DNA of 64,000 nucleotides from Brevibacterium linens ATCC 9172 (GTDB taxonomy: Bacteria; Actinomycetota; Actinomycetes; Actinomycetales; Brevibacteriaceae), in the NCBI RefSeq assembly GCF_900169165.1, contig NZ_FXYY01000005.1:1-64000 (forward strand), read 5' to 3'. Made by a program: the position numbers and the translations under genes. The notes beneath the pieces are model-generated. The model had not been told where the DNA came from. It saw only the letters and a program-made list of their open reading frames with translations, and searched no databases. Shown here piece by piece: positions 39,479 through 48,678 of the stretch (position 1 is its first letter; each line of letters begins with the position of its first letter).

Positions 39479-41218
39479 TTACCGCACAGTCTGTCTGGAG
39501 GCCGCGAGCAGTCGTTCGCGGGCGTCGGAGAACTGTTTGAGTTCGGCTCGTTCGATCTTGCGTTCCTGTTCTCCGCCGATACCCGCGAGCACACGCATCC
39601 GCGTCGTCGACAGTTTGCCGGAGGTGCGGATCATGGTCTTCATCTCCTCCTTGCCGCCGGGGAACGACTTCGCCCAGTCGCGGCCGTTCTTCCGACCCTT
39701 CCAGGTGCCGAGCATGTCGACCTCGGCGTGGGTGAGCCAACCGGAGTTCGCATAGTCGCCGAGCATGTTCTGGGTGTGCATTCGCTCGCTGCGGCGCAGA
39801 ATGAGTCCCAGCGTCACCCAGGCGGCGGAGAGAATGGCGCTGAGCACGACGAGGCCGATGATCTGCGGGAGCATTCCGCCCATCACGTTGCGGGTCGCTT
39901 GCCCGAACGCACCGAGGAGAGTCATCGAGGCGTTCCAGAAGCCGTGCAGGACCATGCCGAGTGCGAGCCCGGGCAGCCACATGAGGATGAGCGACCACCA
40001 CGGCCATTTGCGGGCGGCGAGGCCGATCGACACACCGGCGCAGGTCGAAAACGCAGTGTGCAGCAGCGGTGAGCCGAGGCAGCGCATGGCGAATGTCACT
40101 GCCAGTCCCGGAAGTTCGCCGTCGTTCCACGATTGGCCGAGGTAGAGGATGTTCTCGGTGAAGGCGAATCCGGCACCGATGAGCGAACCGTACACGAGCC
40201 CGTCGAGGGGGCCTTCGAAGTGGCGACGGGCGCCGAGGACGATGACGAGCAAGAGAACGGTCTTGGTCGATTCCTCGAGGATCGGAGCCTGAATGACTGC
40301 ACCGATGACGTCGGGCACCCCATTGATGCCGACCATATAGAGCGCGATGTCACCGACGAGTGAGAAGCCGAGGGTGAGGATGACCGAGGCGACGGCTCCC
40401 CAGAGCAAACAGATACCGAGGAGGAGCTTCGGCTGCGGTTTCCATCGATCGAGCCAGAGCACATACGCGATGATTGCCAGAAGCGGGATCGCCGCAAGTC
40501 CGATGAGACCGAAGAGGCGGACACCGAAGCTCAGTCCGCCGAGCAGAGCGAGAAGGCCGAGCCCACCGACAAGAGCGACGAGAACGAGGATCGCGGCGAC
40601 GAGGCGGACGATGTTTCCGGTCGAATCGGGTTCGGTCTCCGGTTGTGCCTTTCGCACGGCACCGGTCCAGGGAGTATCGGTGACGACCTGTTGAGGTGCC
40701 TGCATTCCTGCACGGATCCGCATCTCCTGAGTCACCGTCGGCGCAAACCGCGGCTGAGCATAGACGCGAGCCTGCGCTGGCGCGGGCGCATACATCACCG
40801 GCTGACCGGGCATGGGTTGCCCGGGCATGGGCTGGCCCTGCATCGGCTGACCTGGAACTGGTTGGCCTGGAACCGACTGCCCTTGCTGTGCCATCGGCTG
40901 GCCCTGCATGGGAGGCTGCCCCTGCGGCGGCATCTGTCGGCCGGGCGCCTGCTGGGGCTGCGGAACCTGTGGCTGCCTCTGCTGCATGGGAGGCTGCTGG
41001 TTCGGCTGCTGCGTTCCCTGTGGCCGCGGTCGGAACCGATCATGATTCGGCTGCTGATTCTGTGCCTGCTGGGGCGGAACCTGGCCCTGCGGCGGCACCT
41101 GCCCCTGCTGTCCCTGCGCCGGCGTCTGCCCCTGCACCGGTGGCACGCTCGGGTTCGGAGGGCCCTGCACGCGGGGCGGCTGCGGTCTCTGCGAACCGGG
41201 ACCGTTCTGTGCCGACAT
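39479..41218 (-). CDS. PrsW family intramembrane metalloprotease with Gln/Pro-rich N-terminus
   Basis: The 579-residue protein starts with about 180 residues of low-complexity Gln/Pro/Gly sequence, including repeats of GQPMPGQP, then has about eight membrane helices. The PrsW motif EESTK and membrane His residues of the metal site (LLHTAFSTCAG, VLHGFWNAS) are visible. PrsW cleaves anti-sigma factors in Bacillus; the target here is unknown. The C-terminal cytosolic tail follows RRSERMHTQ. ATG 41218 has AAGGA 8 nt upstream; ATG 41236 is in frame but lacks such a site. It precedes marP closely, so two membrane proteases may be co-expressed. Confidence 0.85.
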   Translation of the reverse strand: MSAQNGPGSQRPQPPRVQGPPNPSVPPVQGQTPAQGQQGQVPPQGQVPPQQAQNQQPNHDRFRPRPQGTQQPNQQPPMQQRQPQVPQPQQAPGRQMPPQGQPPMQGQPMAQQGQSVPGQPVPGQPMQGQPMPGQPMPGQPVMYAPAPAQARVYAQPRFAPTVTQEMRIRAGMQAPQQVVTDTPWTGAVRKAQPETEPDSTGNIVRLVAAILVLVALVGGLGLLALLGGLSFGVRLFGLIGLAAIPLLAIIAYVLWLDRWKPQPKLLLGICLLWGAVASVILTLGFSLVGDIALYMVGINGVPDVIGAVIQAPILEESTKTVLLLVIVLGARRHFEGPLDGLVYGSLIGAGFAFTENILYLGQSWNDGELPGLAVTFAMRCLGSPLLHTAFSTCAGVSIGLAARKWPWWSLILMWLPGLALGMVLHGFWNASMTLLGAFGQATRNVMGGMLPQIIGLVVLSAILSAAWVTLGLILRRSERMHTQNMLGDYANSGWLTHAEVDMLGTWKGRKNGRDWAKSFPGGKEEMKTMIRTSGKLSTTRMRVLAGIGGEQERKIERAELKQFSDARERLLAASRQTVR

Positions 41219-41236
41219 AGGTGTGTCCTTCTGCAT

Positions 41237-41641
41237 TGGGGAAATTGCCGCTCACCACAGTCTAGAGTCAGCACCGGCAACAGACCGCCTGACTGTGTAT
41301 CCATCCAGCAACACTTCAGCCGACTGCCAACTCATGCGAATGCCGACGTCGTCCGAACACCTCGTATCCGAATTCGCCCTCACCCGAATGCCTACGCTCA
41401 GCTGACTCAAACATTTTCTGCTGTGGACGGCCAAGCAATCACGGGCGCAGATCCCACAAATGGTGGGACCGCCTTCGCGAGCCTGATCGCTTCTGGAACG
41501 CCAAGAACCGCGGACACAGCGCGTTCCACTCCCCCACCACTGCGCTGTCGGGACTCGCCCCACTCCAACGTCAATTCCTGTGGATACGCAAACCGCTTTC
41601 CACAGGTCCTCGTTCGCCCCTGGCCGCAGAGCTGCCGATCC
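41237..41641. other. 405-bp spacer between divergent prsW-like and surface protein genes
   Basis: No gene was recognised. The plus-strand frame of the surface protein stays open through it but shows no homology. It holds a 6-bp hairpin TCCCAC/GTGGGA near 41452-41468 and presumably the two promoters. Confidence 0.5.
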
Positions 41642-43681
41642 ATGTCGAATCGGTCCATGACTACTCTCAGACTCGCATCGCTGCGCACCGCACTGCTCTT
41701 CGTCGTCCTCTCCGTGGCCTCGCTCATCGGACTGGGACCGGCCATGGCCGCGGGACCGCCGGTCAGCCTCGGCGAGGTTCCGGTGCACACCGCCCCCAAC
41801 GCCTATGGTCCAGGCATCTGGCATCACGCGAAGCAGGGCAAGACGTGGTACGGCTCGTATCGGACCTTCCCCGACACTTCCGCCTACTGCATCGATGCGG
41901 GGAAGAAGTCACCGCTGCCGAAGTACTTCCAGGGCGCGAAGGCCGAAAAGATCGCCTCGGCCCAGACGGCCTGGGCCCTCTCTGAATATGCGGGATCAAA
42001 GTCGAAAGATGTGCAGGCCGCACTGAGCGCGATGGCGCGCCTCGACAAGAACCTTCCCCACGATCACAAGGTGCCGCCGCAGAAGCCGGCCGACCTGGGC
42101 AAGAAGTTCGCAGCGGCGGCGAAGAAGCACTCGTCGATCCTCGCCGAAGCGAAGAAGTTCGCGGGCCCCTACACTCTCGACATCAGCCTCGAGTCGGTCA
42201 TGCGGATGCCTGTTCTCGAGCCCTATGCCGCCCCGGAATCCTCCCCTTCTCCTGATCCCTGGGCCTCCGATTCGCCGAACAGCGACAAAGATTCGCCGAA
42301 CAGCGACCAGGATTCGCCTGAGAGCAGCAAAGACGACGACCGCCCGAAGATCCTCGGCACTCCGACCGATGAGGCGACGCTGAAGGTCTCCCTCCTCAGC
42401 GCCTCCGGAGCCCAAGTTCCCGATGTCCCCGTCACCCTCAAGATTGCCGGAGCTGAGAAGGCCCCGAAAACCGTGACCACCGGAGCAGAACCAGTGGCTC
42501 AAACGCTCAAGGCGAGCGCGCCCGGGAACTTGTCCGTAACCGCCTCGGCGAAGGTCGCCCCGCATACCGTGCGTGTCTTCGAACCGACTTCCGGTACACG
42601 CGTGCAGCGAGTCATCACCCCGGACACTCCCGATTCCGTCACGGACAAGGCGTCGTTGGAACTGACGTCCCAGCCGAAGGTGACCACTGAGATCTCCGAT
42701 CAGACCCCGACACCCGGCGGGTCCGTCACCGACGAGTTCACGGTCTCCGGTCTCATCGGCGACCACACGGTCACGGTCGAACACACCCTGTGGCAGACCG
42801 CGACGGCACCGAAACAGGGTGTGAAGAACGATGATGCCCGCGAGATCGGGTCCGTGACCTCGAAGGATGTCGGCAACGGCACCCACACGTCCGGCGAGGT
42901 CACCGTGCCCGAGGACTTCCGCGGCTGGCTCTACTTCACCGAGACGATCGCCGGGGACAAAGCGACGAAGGAATGGAAGGGAATCCACGGCCAACCCCGT
43001 GAGACCGGGTTCGTCCCGTGGGCTCCGACTGCCGACACCGAGGCGGTGTTCGAGGGCACATCGACCCATGACGAGGTGGCCGTGACGGGTCTGCGACCCG
43101 GTTCCGAAGCCGTGCTCACCATCACCGCCTACCATGTGGAGACCGAACCCGAGCAGTCGAAGAAGACCGACGGCACGGAGCTGTCCGTACAGGACTTCAC
43201 CGTCATCGCCGATGAGAACGGCCACGTCGAGATCAGCACGGAACCGATCGATATGCCGATCGGTTGGGTCACCTATGTCACCGCAATCGAGGGCAGCGAC
43301 GTCAACGCCGCATGGACGAGCGACTGGGGTGTCCCGGCCGAAACCGTGCACCGCCCATCTGAGGAGAAGCCGTCGACTCCCCCGGCACCCCCCGAGGAAC
43401 CGAGCACTCCGCCGACGCCGCCTGAGCAACCCGAGCAGCCGAGCACTCCCCCGGCTCCTCCCGAAGAGCCCGAGACTCCGGAGAAGCCCGATACCCCGCC
43501 GGTCGAACCGGTCGCCGAGACTCCCGCGGCACCCGAGACCCCGGCAGCTCCGGCCCCGACAGGCGAACTGCCCCGCACCGGCGCGACCGGCAACGGCATG
43601 CTCATCGGACTGGGCATCGTCCTCGTCGGACTCGGCTCAACGATCCTGCTCATCTCCGGCAGCCGCCGCAGCAAATACTAG
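41642..43681 (+). CDS. LPXTG-anchored surface protein with possible thioester domain
   Basis: The 679-residue protein has a signal peptide (hydrophobic 13-36, ending AMAA) and a sortase signal LPRTG at 643-647, then a hydrophobic helix and a basic tail. The mature N-terminus (about 40-190) resembles Gram-positive thioester adhesin domains, with Cys83 in SAYCIDAG and Gln108 in SAQTAW as candidate bond partners. A Ser/Asp/Pro linker (215-240), Ig-like beta segments (about 245-570) and a long Pro/Glu spacer (575-640) follow. It likely mediates attachment. Start ATG 41642 or 41657; neither has a clear ribosome-binding site. Confidence 0.82.
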   Translation: MSNRSMTTLRLASLRTALLFVVLSVASLIGLGPAMAAGPPVSLGEVPVHTAPNAYGPGIWHHAKQGKTWYGSYRTFPDTSAYCIDAGKKSPLPKYFQGAKAEKIASAQTAWALSEYAGSKSKDVQAALSAMARLDKNLPHDHKVPPQKPADLGKKFAAAAKKHSSILAEAKKFAGPYTLDISLESVMRMPVLEPYAAPESSPSPDPWASDSPNSDKDSPNSDQDSPESSKDDDRPKILGTPTDEATLKVSLLSASGAQVPDVPVTLKIAGAEKAPKTVTTGAEPVAQTLKASAPGNLSVTASAKVAPHTVRVFEPTSGTRVQRVITPDTPDSVTDKASLELTSQPKVTTEISDQTPTPGGSVTDEFTVSGLIGDHTVTVEHTLWQTATAPKQGVKNDDAREIGSVTSKDVGNGTHTSGEVTVPEDFRGWLYFTETIAGDKATKEWKGIHGQPRETGFVPWAPTADTEAVFEGTSTHDEVAVTGLRPGSEAVLTITAYHVETEPEQSKKTDGTELSVQDFTVIADENGHVEISTEPIDMPIGWVTYVTAIEGSDVNAAWTSDWGVPAETVHRPSEEKPSTPPAPPEEPSTPPTPPEQPEQPSTPPAPPEEPETPEKPDTPPVEPVAETPAAPETPAAPAPTGELPRTGATGNGMLIGLGIVLVGLGSTILLISGSRRSKY

Positions 43682-43701
43682 GAGACAGTGACTACACGAC
43701 A

Positions 43702-43729
43702 CCCCCGACCGCAAGACTGCAGTCGGGGG
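43702..43729. terminator. Terminator between surface protein and hpaI
   Basis: CCCCCGAC (43702-43709) and GTCGGGGG (43722-43729) form an 8-bp stem with a 12-nt loop between two convergent genes. Confidence 0.65.
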
Positions 43730-43739
43730 CGGAGTGTGC

Positions 43740-44528
43740 TCAGTCCTGAACCCAAGTCTCCGCCCAGGCGCGGGCGCCGTTCATCATCAGGCCGACGTCG
43801 GCCCCGACGAGGACGAAGGACGCTCCGGCTTCCAGGTACTTCCGAGCCTGCTCGGGATCGAAGGCGTTGACACCGACAGGTTTGCCGGCAGCCTTCACTG
43901 CCTCGAAGGTCCTGGCCACCGCGTCGGTGACGTCCGGGTGGGTCTGCTGGCCGAGCAGCCCCATCGACGCGGCCAGGTCCGAGGGACCGACGAAGATCTG
44001 GTCGATTCCGTCGACTGCGGCGATCTCGGCGGCGTTGTCCACCGCGGTCGCTGATTCGATCTGCACGGTCAGGGACACGAATTCCTCGGCACGACCGAGG
44101 TACCCGTCCACGGCGTTCCACCGGGAGGCCCTGGCCAGGGCCGAACCGACCCCGCGCACACCCTTCGGCGGATAATGGACGGCCGCCACAGCCGCCTCGG
44201 CGTCGGATTTCGTATCGACCATCGGCACGAGCAGGTTCTGCGCTCCGAGGTCGAGGTGCTGCTTGATGAGCACCGTGTCGTTGACCGGCACCCGGACGAC
44301 GGGGGTTGCCGGGTAGCCGTTCATCGCGCGCAGCAGACTCGTTGTGGTCTCGAGTCCGATCGGGGAATGCTCGGCGTCGATGAGTACCCACTGCATTCCC
44401 GAGGCCGCGGCGATCTCGGCGGCCACGGGCGAACCCGAGCACACCCACATCCCGGCAAGGTACTCGCCGCCGCCGAGTCCGGCCACACGGTCGGTGAAGG
44501 TCTGCGGAAGCTCTACTCGAAACGGCAT
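43740..44528 (-). CDS. hpaI: 4-hydroxy-2-oxoheptanedioate aldolase (HpcH/HpaI family)
   Basis: The 262-residue class II aldolase splits 4-hydroxy-2-oxoheptanedioate into pyruvate and succinic semialdehyde, the end of the homoprotocatechuate meta pathway. IDAEHSPIG, the metal-ligand glutamate in QIESATAVDNA and IFVGPSDLAASMG are family motifs. The ATG at 44528 lies 16 nt inside hpaH. As last gene of the hpa operon its role follows from context; HpcH relatives also act on 2,4-dihydroxyhept-2-enedioate analogues. Confidence 0.9.
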   Translation of the reverse strand: MPFRVELPQTFTDRVAGLGGGEYLAGMWVCSGSPVAAEIAAASGMQWVLIDAEHSPIGLETTTSLLRAMNGYPATPVVRVPVNDTVLIKQHLDLGAQNLLVPMVDTKSDAEAAVAAVHYPPKGVRGVGSALARASRWNAVDGYLGRAEEFVSLTVQIESATAVDNAAEIAAVDGIDQIFVGPSDLAASMGLLGQQTHPDVTDAVARTFEAVKAAGKPVGVNAFDPEQARKYLEAGASFVLVGADVGLMMNGARAWAETWVQD

Positions 44529-45298
44529 GTGATGACTCCCAGCTCTCCGTAGTCGGCGTGGACGGTGTCGCCGGGATGGACCCACATGGGGCGGGTGAAC
44601 GATCCGGCGAGCACGGTCTCTCCTGCCCGCAGCACGTCTCCGTGTTCGGCGAGCTTGTTCGCCAGCCACACGATTCCGCGCGCCGGATGGTCGAGGACGG
44701 CGGCGGCGACGCCGGAGTCCTCGATCGTCTCATTGCGATAGAGCAGAGCGTTCACCCGACGCAGGTCGACGGCATCGACGGCGACCGGCCGACCACCGAG
44801 GACCATCGCCCCCAGCGCCGCATTGTCGGAGATGGTGTCGACGATCGTGCGCCCCTCCATCTCGATGCGCGAGGACAGGACCTCGAGTGCGGGGACGACG
44901 TACTCGGTGGCGCGGAGGACGTCGAAGAGACTGACATCGGGTCCGCGAAGCTCATCACGCAGCACGAAGGCGAGTTCGACCTCGATGCGCACGCCGGAGT
45001 ACTGCGCATGATCGATCACGGAACCGGTGTCATAGACCTGGTCGGCGAAGATCGCTCCGTAGTCGGGTTCGGTGATGCCGGTGGCCTGCTGCATCGGCTT
45101 CGAGGTCAGTCCGATCTTATGACCATAGAGCCGACGGCCGGCAGCCTCCCCGCGACGGCGCCATTCGTTCTGCACCGCATAGGAGTCTTCGACCGTCATA
45201 TCCGGATACTTCGCGGTGAGCAGACCGATCTTCGATCGTGTCCGCTCCGCGTGAGCGAGATCGTCGGCGATGGCCGCGATCGTTGCCTCATCGAGCAT
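44513..45298 (-). CDS. hpaH: 2-oxo-hept-4-ene-1,7-dioate hydratase
   Basis: The 261-residue hydratase adds water to 2-oxohept-4-ene-1,7-dioate. It has the HpaH/MhpD fold signatures GHKIGLTSKPMQQ, VRIEVELAFVL with the metal-binding ExE, and the EVLSSRI segment. Length is right. It overlaps hpaI by 16 nt and starts 11 nt after hpaD, giving tight operon structure. Confidence 0.92.
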   Translation of the reverse strand: MLDEATIAAIADDLAHAERTRSKIGLLTAKYPDMTVEDSYAVQNEWRRRGEAAGRRLYGHKIGLTSKPMQQATGITEPDYGAIFADQVYDTGSVIDHAQYSGVRIEVELAFVLRDELRGPDVSLFDVLRATEYVVPALEVLSSRIEMEGRTIVDTISDNAALGAMVLGGRPVAVDAVDLRRVNALLYRNETIEDSGVAAAVLDHPARGIVWLANKLAEHGDVLRAGETVLAGSFTRPMWVHPGDTVHADYGELGVITCRFE

Positions 45299-45309
45299 GT
45301 GGATTCCTT

Positions 45310-46446
45310 TCAGAGCTGGTTGCCCAGCTTGCCCTCGTTCTCGTCCGCGCGGGTGTAGGAGAAGCCGTCGGCACCGATCGTCACGGCCATCTCCGAATCC
45401 TCCGTGCGGGCGTGCACGGGCTGCGGGTTGCCGTCAAGATCGAGGACGAGTGAGGCATCCGTGTACCAGGACGGCACGACGGGATTGCCCCACCAGTCGC
45501 GGCGCTGATTGTCGTGGACGTCCCACGTAATGACCGGATTGTCCGGGTCGCCGGTGTAGTAGTCCTGCGTGTAGACCTCGACGCGGTGCCCGTCGGGGTC
45601 GCGCAGGTAGAGGTAGAACGCATTCGAGACACCGTGGCGTCCGGGTCCGCGTTCGATCGAGTCGGACCTGCGGAGGGCACCGAGCTTGTCGCAGATGGAG
45701 AGGATGTTGTGCTTCTCGTGCGTGGCGAAGCAGACGTGGTGCATGCGCGGTCCGTCTCCGCCGGTCATCGCCGTGTCATGGACGGTGGCCTTGCGACGCA
45801 TCCACGCGGCGTAGACCGTGCCCTCTTCGTCCTGGATGTCCTCCGTGACGCGGAACCCGAGGTCCTGCATGTACTTCACCGCCCGCGGCACATCCGGGGT
45901 GACCTGATTGAAGTGGTCGAGGCGGACGAGTTCGCCGGGGATGTGCAGGTCGTAGCGCCAGGACATGCGTTCGACATGATCGGATTGGTAGAAGAACTCG
46001 TACGGGAAGCCGAGCGGGTCGACCACCCGCACGGAGTCGCCCACACCCTTGACGAAGCCGTCGGGGCTGCGGCGGACATCGCAGCCGAGTTCGGTGTAGA
46101 AGGCCACGGCCTGGTCGAGCTCCTCCGGGCTGCGCACCCGGTAGGAGAACGCGGCCACGGCAGCGACCTCGCCCTTGCGCAGGACCAGGTTGTGGTGGAT
46201 GAACTCCTCCGTCGAGCGCAGGTAGAGCGTGTTCTCGTCCTCCTCGGTGACATAGAGTCCGAGCACGTCGACGTAGAACTCCCGCGACGCGGCCAGATCG
46301 GTGACGACGAGTTCCATATAGGCGCAGCGGAGGATGTCGGGCGGGCTCGCCTGCGGCGTTGCGATGGGATTGTCGGCGGCGATGCTCGTCTCCTGGCTGA
46401 CAAAATAGCCGGCAGAGGTCCGAGTCATATCAGTGCGTTTGGTCAT
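45310..46446 (-). CDS. hpaD: Homoprotocatechuate 2,3-dioxygenase (extradiol)
   Basis: The 378-residue enzyme opens the ring of 3,4-dihydroxyphenylacetate. It strongly resembles the structurally known Brevibacterium fuscum enzyme. Metal ligands H178, H237 and E290 and active-site residues N180, H223 and Y280 correspond to H155, H214, E267, N157, H200 and Y257 of that protein, all at a constant +23 shift. The N-terminus is thus about 22 residues longer if ATG 46446 is used; ATG 46428 would shorten it. The metal may be Fe or Mn. It ends 11 nt before hpaH and begins 7 nt after hpaE. Confidence 0.95.
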   Translation of the reverse strand: MTKRTDMTRTSAGYFVSQETSIAADNPIATPQASPPDILRCAYMELVVTDLAASREFYVDVLGLYVTEEDENTLYLRSTEEFIHHNLVLRKGEVAAVAAFSYRVRSPEELDQAVAFYTELGCDVRRSPDGFVKGVGDSVRVVDPLGFPYEFFYQSDHVERMSWRYDLHIPGELVRLDHFNQVTPDVPRAVKYMQDLGFRVTEDIQDEEGTVYAAWMRRKATVHDTAMTGGDGPRMHHVCFATHEKHNILSICDKLGALRRSDSIERGPGRHGVSNAFYLYLRDPDGHRVEVYTQDYYTGDPDNPVITWDVHDNQRRDWWGNPVVPSWYTDASLVLDLDGNPQPVHARTEDSEMAVTIGADGFSYTRADENEGKLGNQL

Positions 46447-46453
46447 GGCTGCT

Positions 46454-47959
46454 TCACTGCTTTCCGAAGACGGGGTTGTGGACCTCGCCGAGGTTGATGT
46501 GCACGGACTGCTGTTCTGTGTAGAAGTCAATCGACCGGTAGCCGCCCTCGTGGCCGAGCCCCGAGGCCTTGACGCCGCCGAAGGGGGTGCGCAGGTCACG
46601 GACGTTGTTCGAGTTCAACCACACCATTCCCGACTCGACGGCCTGGGAGAAGTTGTGGGCGCGCTTGAGATCCGAGGTCCAGATATAGGCGGCCAGACCG
46701 TACTTCGTGTTGTTCGCCAACTCCAGGGCCTCCTCGTCGGAGGAGAACGGGGTGATGGCGACGACGGGCCCGAAGATCTCCTCCTGGAAGATACGCGCGT
46801 CGGGCTTCACATCGGCGAACACGGTCGGCTGGACGAAGTTTCCTGTCTCGAAGCCCTCGGGGCGTCCACCGCCGGCGACAAGGCGGGCCTCGGACTTGCC
46901 GATCTCGACGTAGGACATGACCTTCTCATGGTGCTCGGGGTGGACGAGCGCAGCCACCTCGGTATCGGGATCCGAGGGCAGACCGACCTTCACGCGCTTG
47001 GCCTGGGCCGCGTAGCGCTCGACGAACTCGTCGTAGATCGATTCCTCGACGAGGATGCGCGAACCGGCGGTGCAGCGCTCCCCGTTGAGGGAGAAGACGC
47101 CGAAGATCGTGGCGTTGACGGCAGCCTCGATGTCCGCGTCGGCGAAGACGACGGCCGGGGACTTGCCGCCGAGCTCCATCGACAGGCCCTTGAGCCAGGG
47201 AGCGGCATTGGCGAAGATCGTCTGGCCGGTGCTCGATTCGCCGGTGAAGGAGATGAGCGGAACGTCGGGGTGCTTGACGAGCGAATCGCCGGCGAAACCT
47301 TCCTCACCGAAGCCGTTGACCATGTTGAACACACCGGTGGGCAGTCCTGCCTCTTCGAAGATGCCCGGCCACAGGGAGGCCGAGAGCGGAGTGAACTCGG
47401 CGGGTTTGAGCACGACGGTGTTGCCGGTCGCGATCGCCGGTCCCAGCTTCCAGGACTCGAGCATGAACGGCGTGTTCCACGGAGTGATGAGCCCGGCCAC
47501 GCCGATCGGCTTGCGGTTGACGTAGTTCGCCTGTCGGCCGGGGACCTTGAAGGCGTCATCGACCTGAGCGACGATGAGGTCGGCGAAGAAGCGGAAGTTC
47601 TCCGCCGCGCGCGCCGCCTGCCCCTTGGCCTGGGTGATCGGCAGTCCGGAGTCGAAGGACTCCATGGCCGCGAGTTCGTCCTTGCGGGATTCGACGATAT
47701 CGGCGATCTTGCCCAGGATGCGGGCGCGCTCGCGCGGGAGCATCGTCGGCCACGGGCCCTCGTCGAAGGCCGCCTTCGCCGCGGCGACGGCGGCTTCGAT
47801 ATCGGCTTTCTTGCCCGAGGCCGCCGTGATGTAGGGCTCGTTCGTCACCGGGTTGAGGACGTCGAATTCGTCTCCGTCGATGGAGTCGACGAACTCGCCG
47901 CCGATGTAGTGGCGGATCTTCTCCGGCATTGCGGCCGGCAGGGTGGTGGACTGTGTCAT
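46454..47959 (-). CDS. hpaE: 5-carboxymethyl-2-hydroxymuconate semialdehyde dehydrogenase
   Basis: The 501-residue aldehyde dehydrogenase oxidises the ring-cleavage aldehyde with NAD. PWNTPFMLESWKLGPAI, the catalytic Glu in MELGGKSP, the catalytic Cys in GERCTAGSR and EEIFGPVV are visible. Length is normal for HpaE. ATG 47959 has AAAGGA 7 nt upstream and overlaps the GntR stop by 4 nt. Assignment to this aldehyde rests on the operon. Confidence 0.93.
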   Translation of the reverse strand: MTQSTTLPAAMPEKIRHYIGGEFVDSIDGDEFDVLNPVTNEPYITAASGKKADIEAAVAAAKAAFDEGPWPTMLPRERARILGKIADIVESRKDELAAMESFDSGLPITQAKGQAARAAENFRFFADLIVAQVDDAFKVPGRQANYVNRKPIGVAGLITPWNTPFMLESWKLGPAIATGNTVVLKPAEFTPLSASLWPGIFEEAGLPTGVFNMVNGFGEEGFAGDSLVKHPDVPLISFTGESSTGQTIFANAAPWLKGLSMELGGKSPAVVFADADIEAAVNATIFGVFSLNGERCTAGSRILVEESIYDEFVERYAAQAKRVKVGLPSDPDTEVAALVHPEHHEKVMSYVEIGKSEARLVAGGGRPEGFETGNFVQPTVFADVKPDARIFQEEIFGPVVAITPFSSDEEALELANNTKYGLAAYIWTSDLKRAHNFSQAVESGMVWLNSNNVRDLRTPFGGVKASGLGHEGGYRSIDFYTEQQSVHINLGEVHNPVFGKQ

Positions 47960-48678
47960 GAGTTGTCCTTTCGTGAATCTGTCTGCAGATCCGTGGTCGG
48001 GGCTGTGGTCGTCTGGGAGTTCTGGAAGCTGTGCAGAGTGGCCGAGCGGTGCTCGCGCACGGCCCGTTCGACCTCCTGCGCCGAGGCGCGGGCTCGGATG
48101 AGGGCGACGATGCGGGAGTGTTCCTCCACCGATTCCAACGCCCGTTCGGGGACGAAGGAGAACGTCGAATCCCGCAGGTGGTTGAGTCGGTCCCATTCGA
48201 GTTCGACGAGGGTGCACAGCCGCTCGTTCGGGCAGCGCCGGTAGAGCGTCTCGTGGAATTCGTGGTTGAGTCGGGTGAACTCGGCCGGTTCGAATTCGTC
48301 GAGCAGCGCCCGCATCCGATCGTTGATCTGCTCCGCGGCATCGAGATCATCGGCGCCGAGGTGGCCCTGCGCTTGGGCGACGGCCGCGGCCTCGAGAATC
48401 GCGACCGCTTCCATCGACTGGGTGTAGGAGCCCTGGTCGACCATGGCCACGCGGGCCCCGACGTTGCGCTCGAAGGTCACGAGCCCGTCGGCCTCCAGCC
48501 GGCGGATGGCCTCGCGCACCGGCACCACGGAGGTGTCGAGCTCGAGGGCGATCTGCGCGAGCACAAGTTTGTGCCCGGGCTGATAGGTCTGGTCGGCGAC
48601 GCGCTCGCGGATCCACCGGTAGGCGGTCTCGGCCTTGCTCAGGGACGGGGCCGCGGTCGTTGCCTGTTCGGTCTTCAC
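47956..48678 (-). CDS. GntR/FCD regulator of the hpa genes
   Basis: The 240-residue protein has a GntR winged helix (about 15-75, TSVVPVREAIRRLEADGLV) and an all-helical FCD ligand domain (about 90-220) with metal-binding histidines in NHEFHETLY, EEHSRIVAL and REHRSATLH. It is inside the operon, overlapping hpaG by 4 nt (GTGA) and hpaE by 4 nt, so it is autoregulated if it controls this operon. TCGTATATGA sites at 50203 and 51673 fit the TxGTATACxA-type operators of FCD regulators. GTG 48678 chosen; ATG 48693 possible. Confidence 0.87.
   Translation of the reverse strand: MKTEQATTAAPSLSKAETAYRWIRERVADQTYQPGHKLVLAQIALELDTSVVPVREAIRRLEADGLVTFERNVGARVAMVDQGSYTQSMEAVAILEAAAVAQAQGHLGADDLDAAEQINDRMRALLDEFEPAEFTRLNHEFHETLYRRCPNERLCTLVELEWDRLNHLRDSTFSFVPERALESVEEHSRIVALIRARASAQEVERAVREHRSATLHSFQNSQTTTAPTTDLQTDSRKDNS

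Noticed and set aside
40643..41641. N-terminal extension of the surface protein by about 330 codons
   Set aside because: Most of it is antisense to the PrsW-like gene and the true signal peptide starts at 41642.
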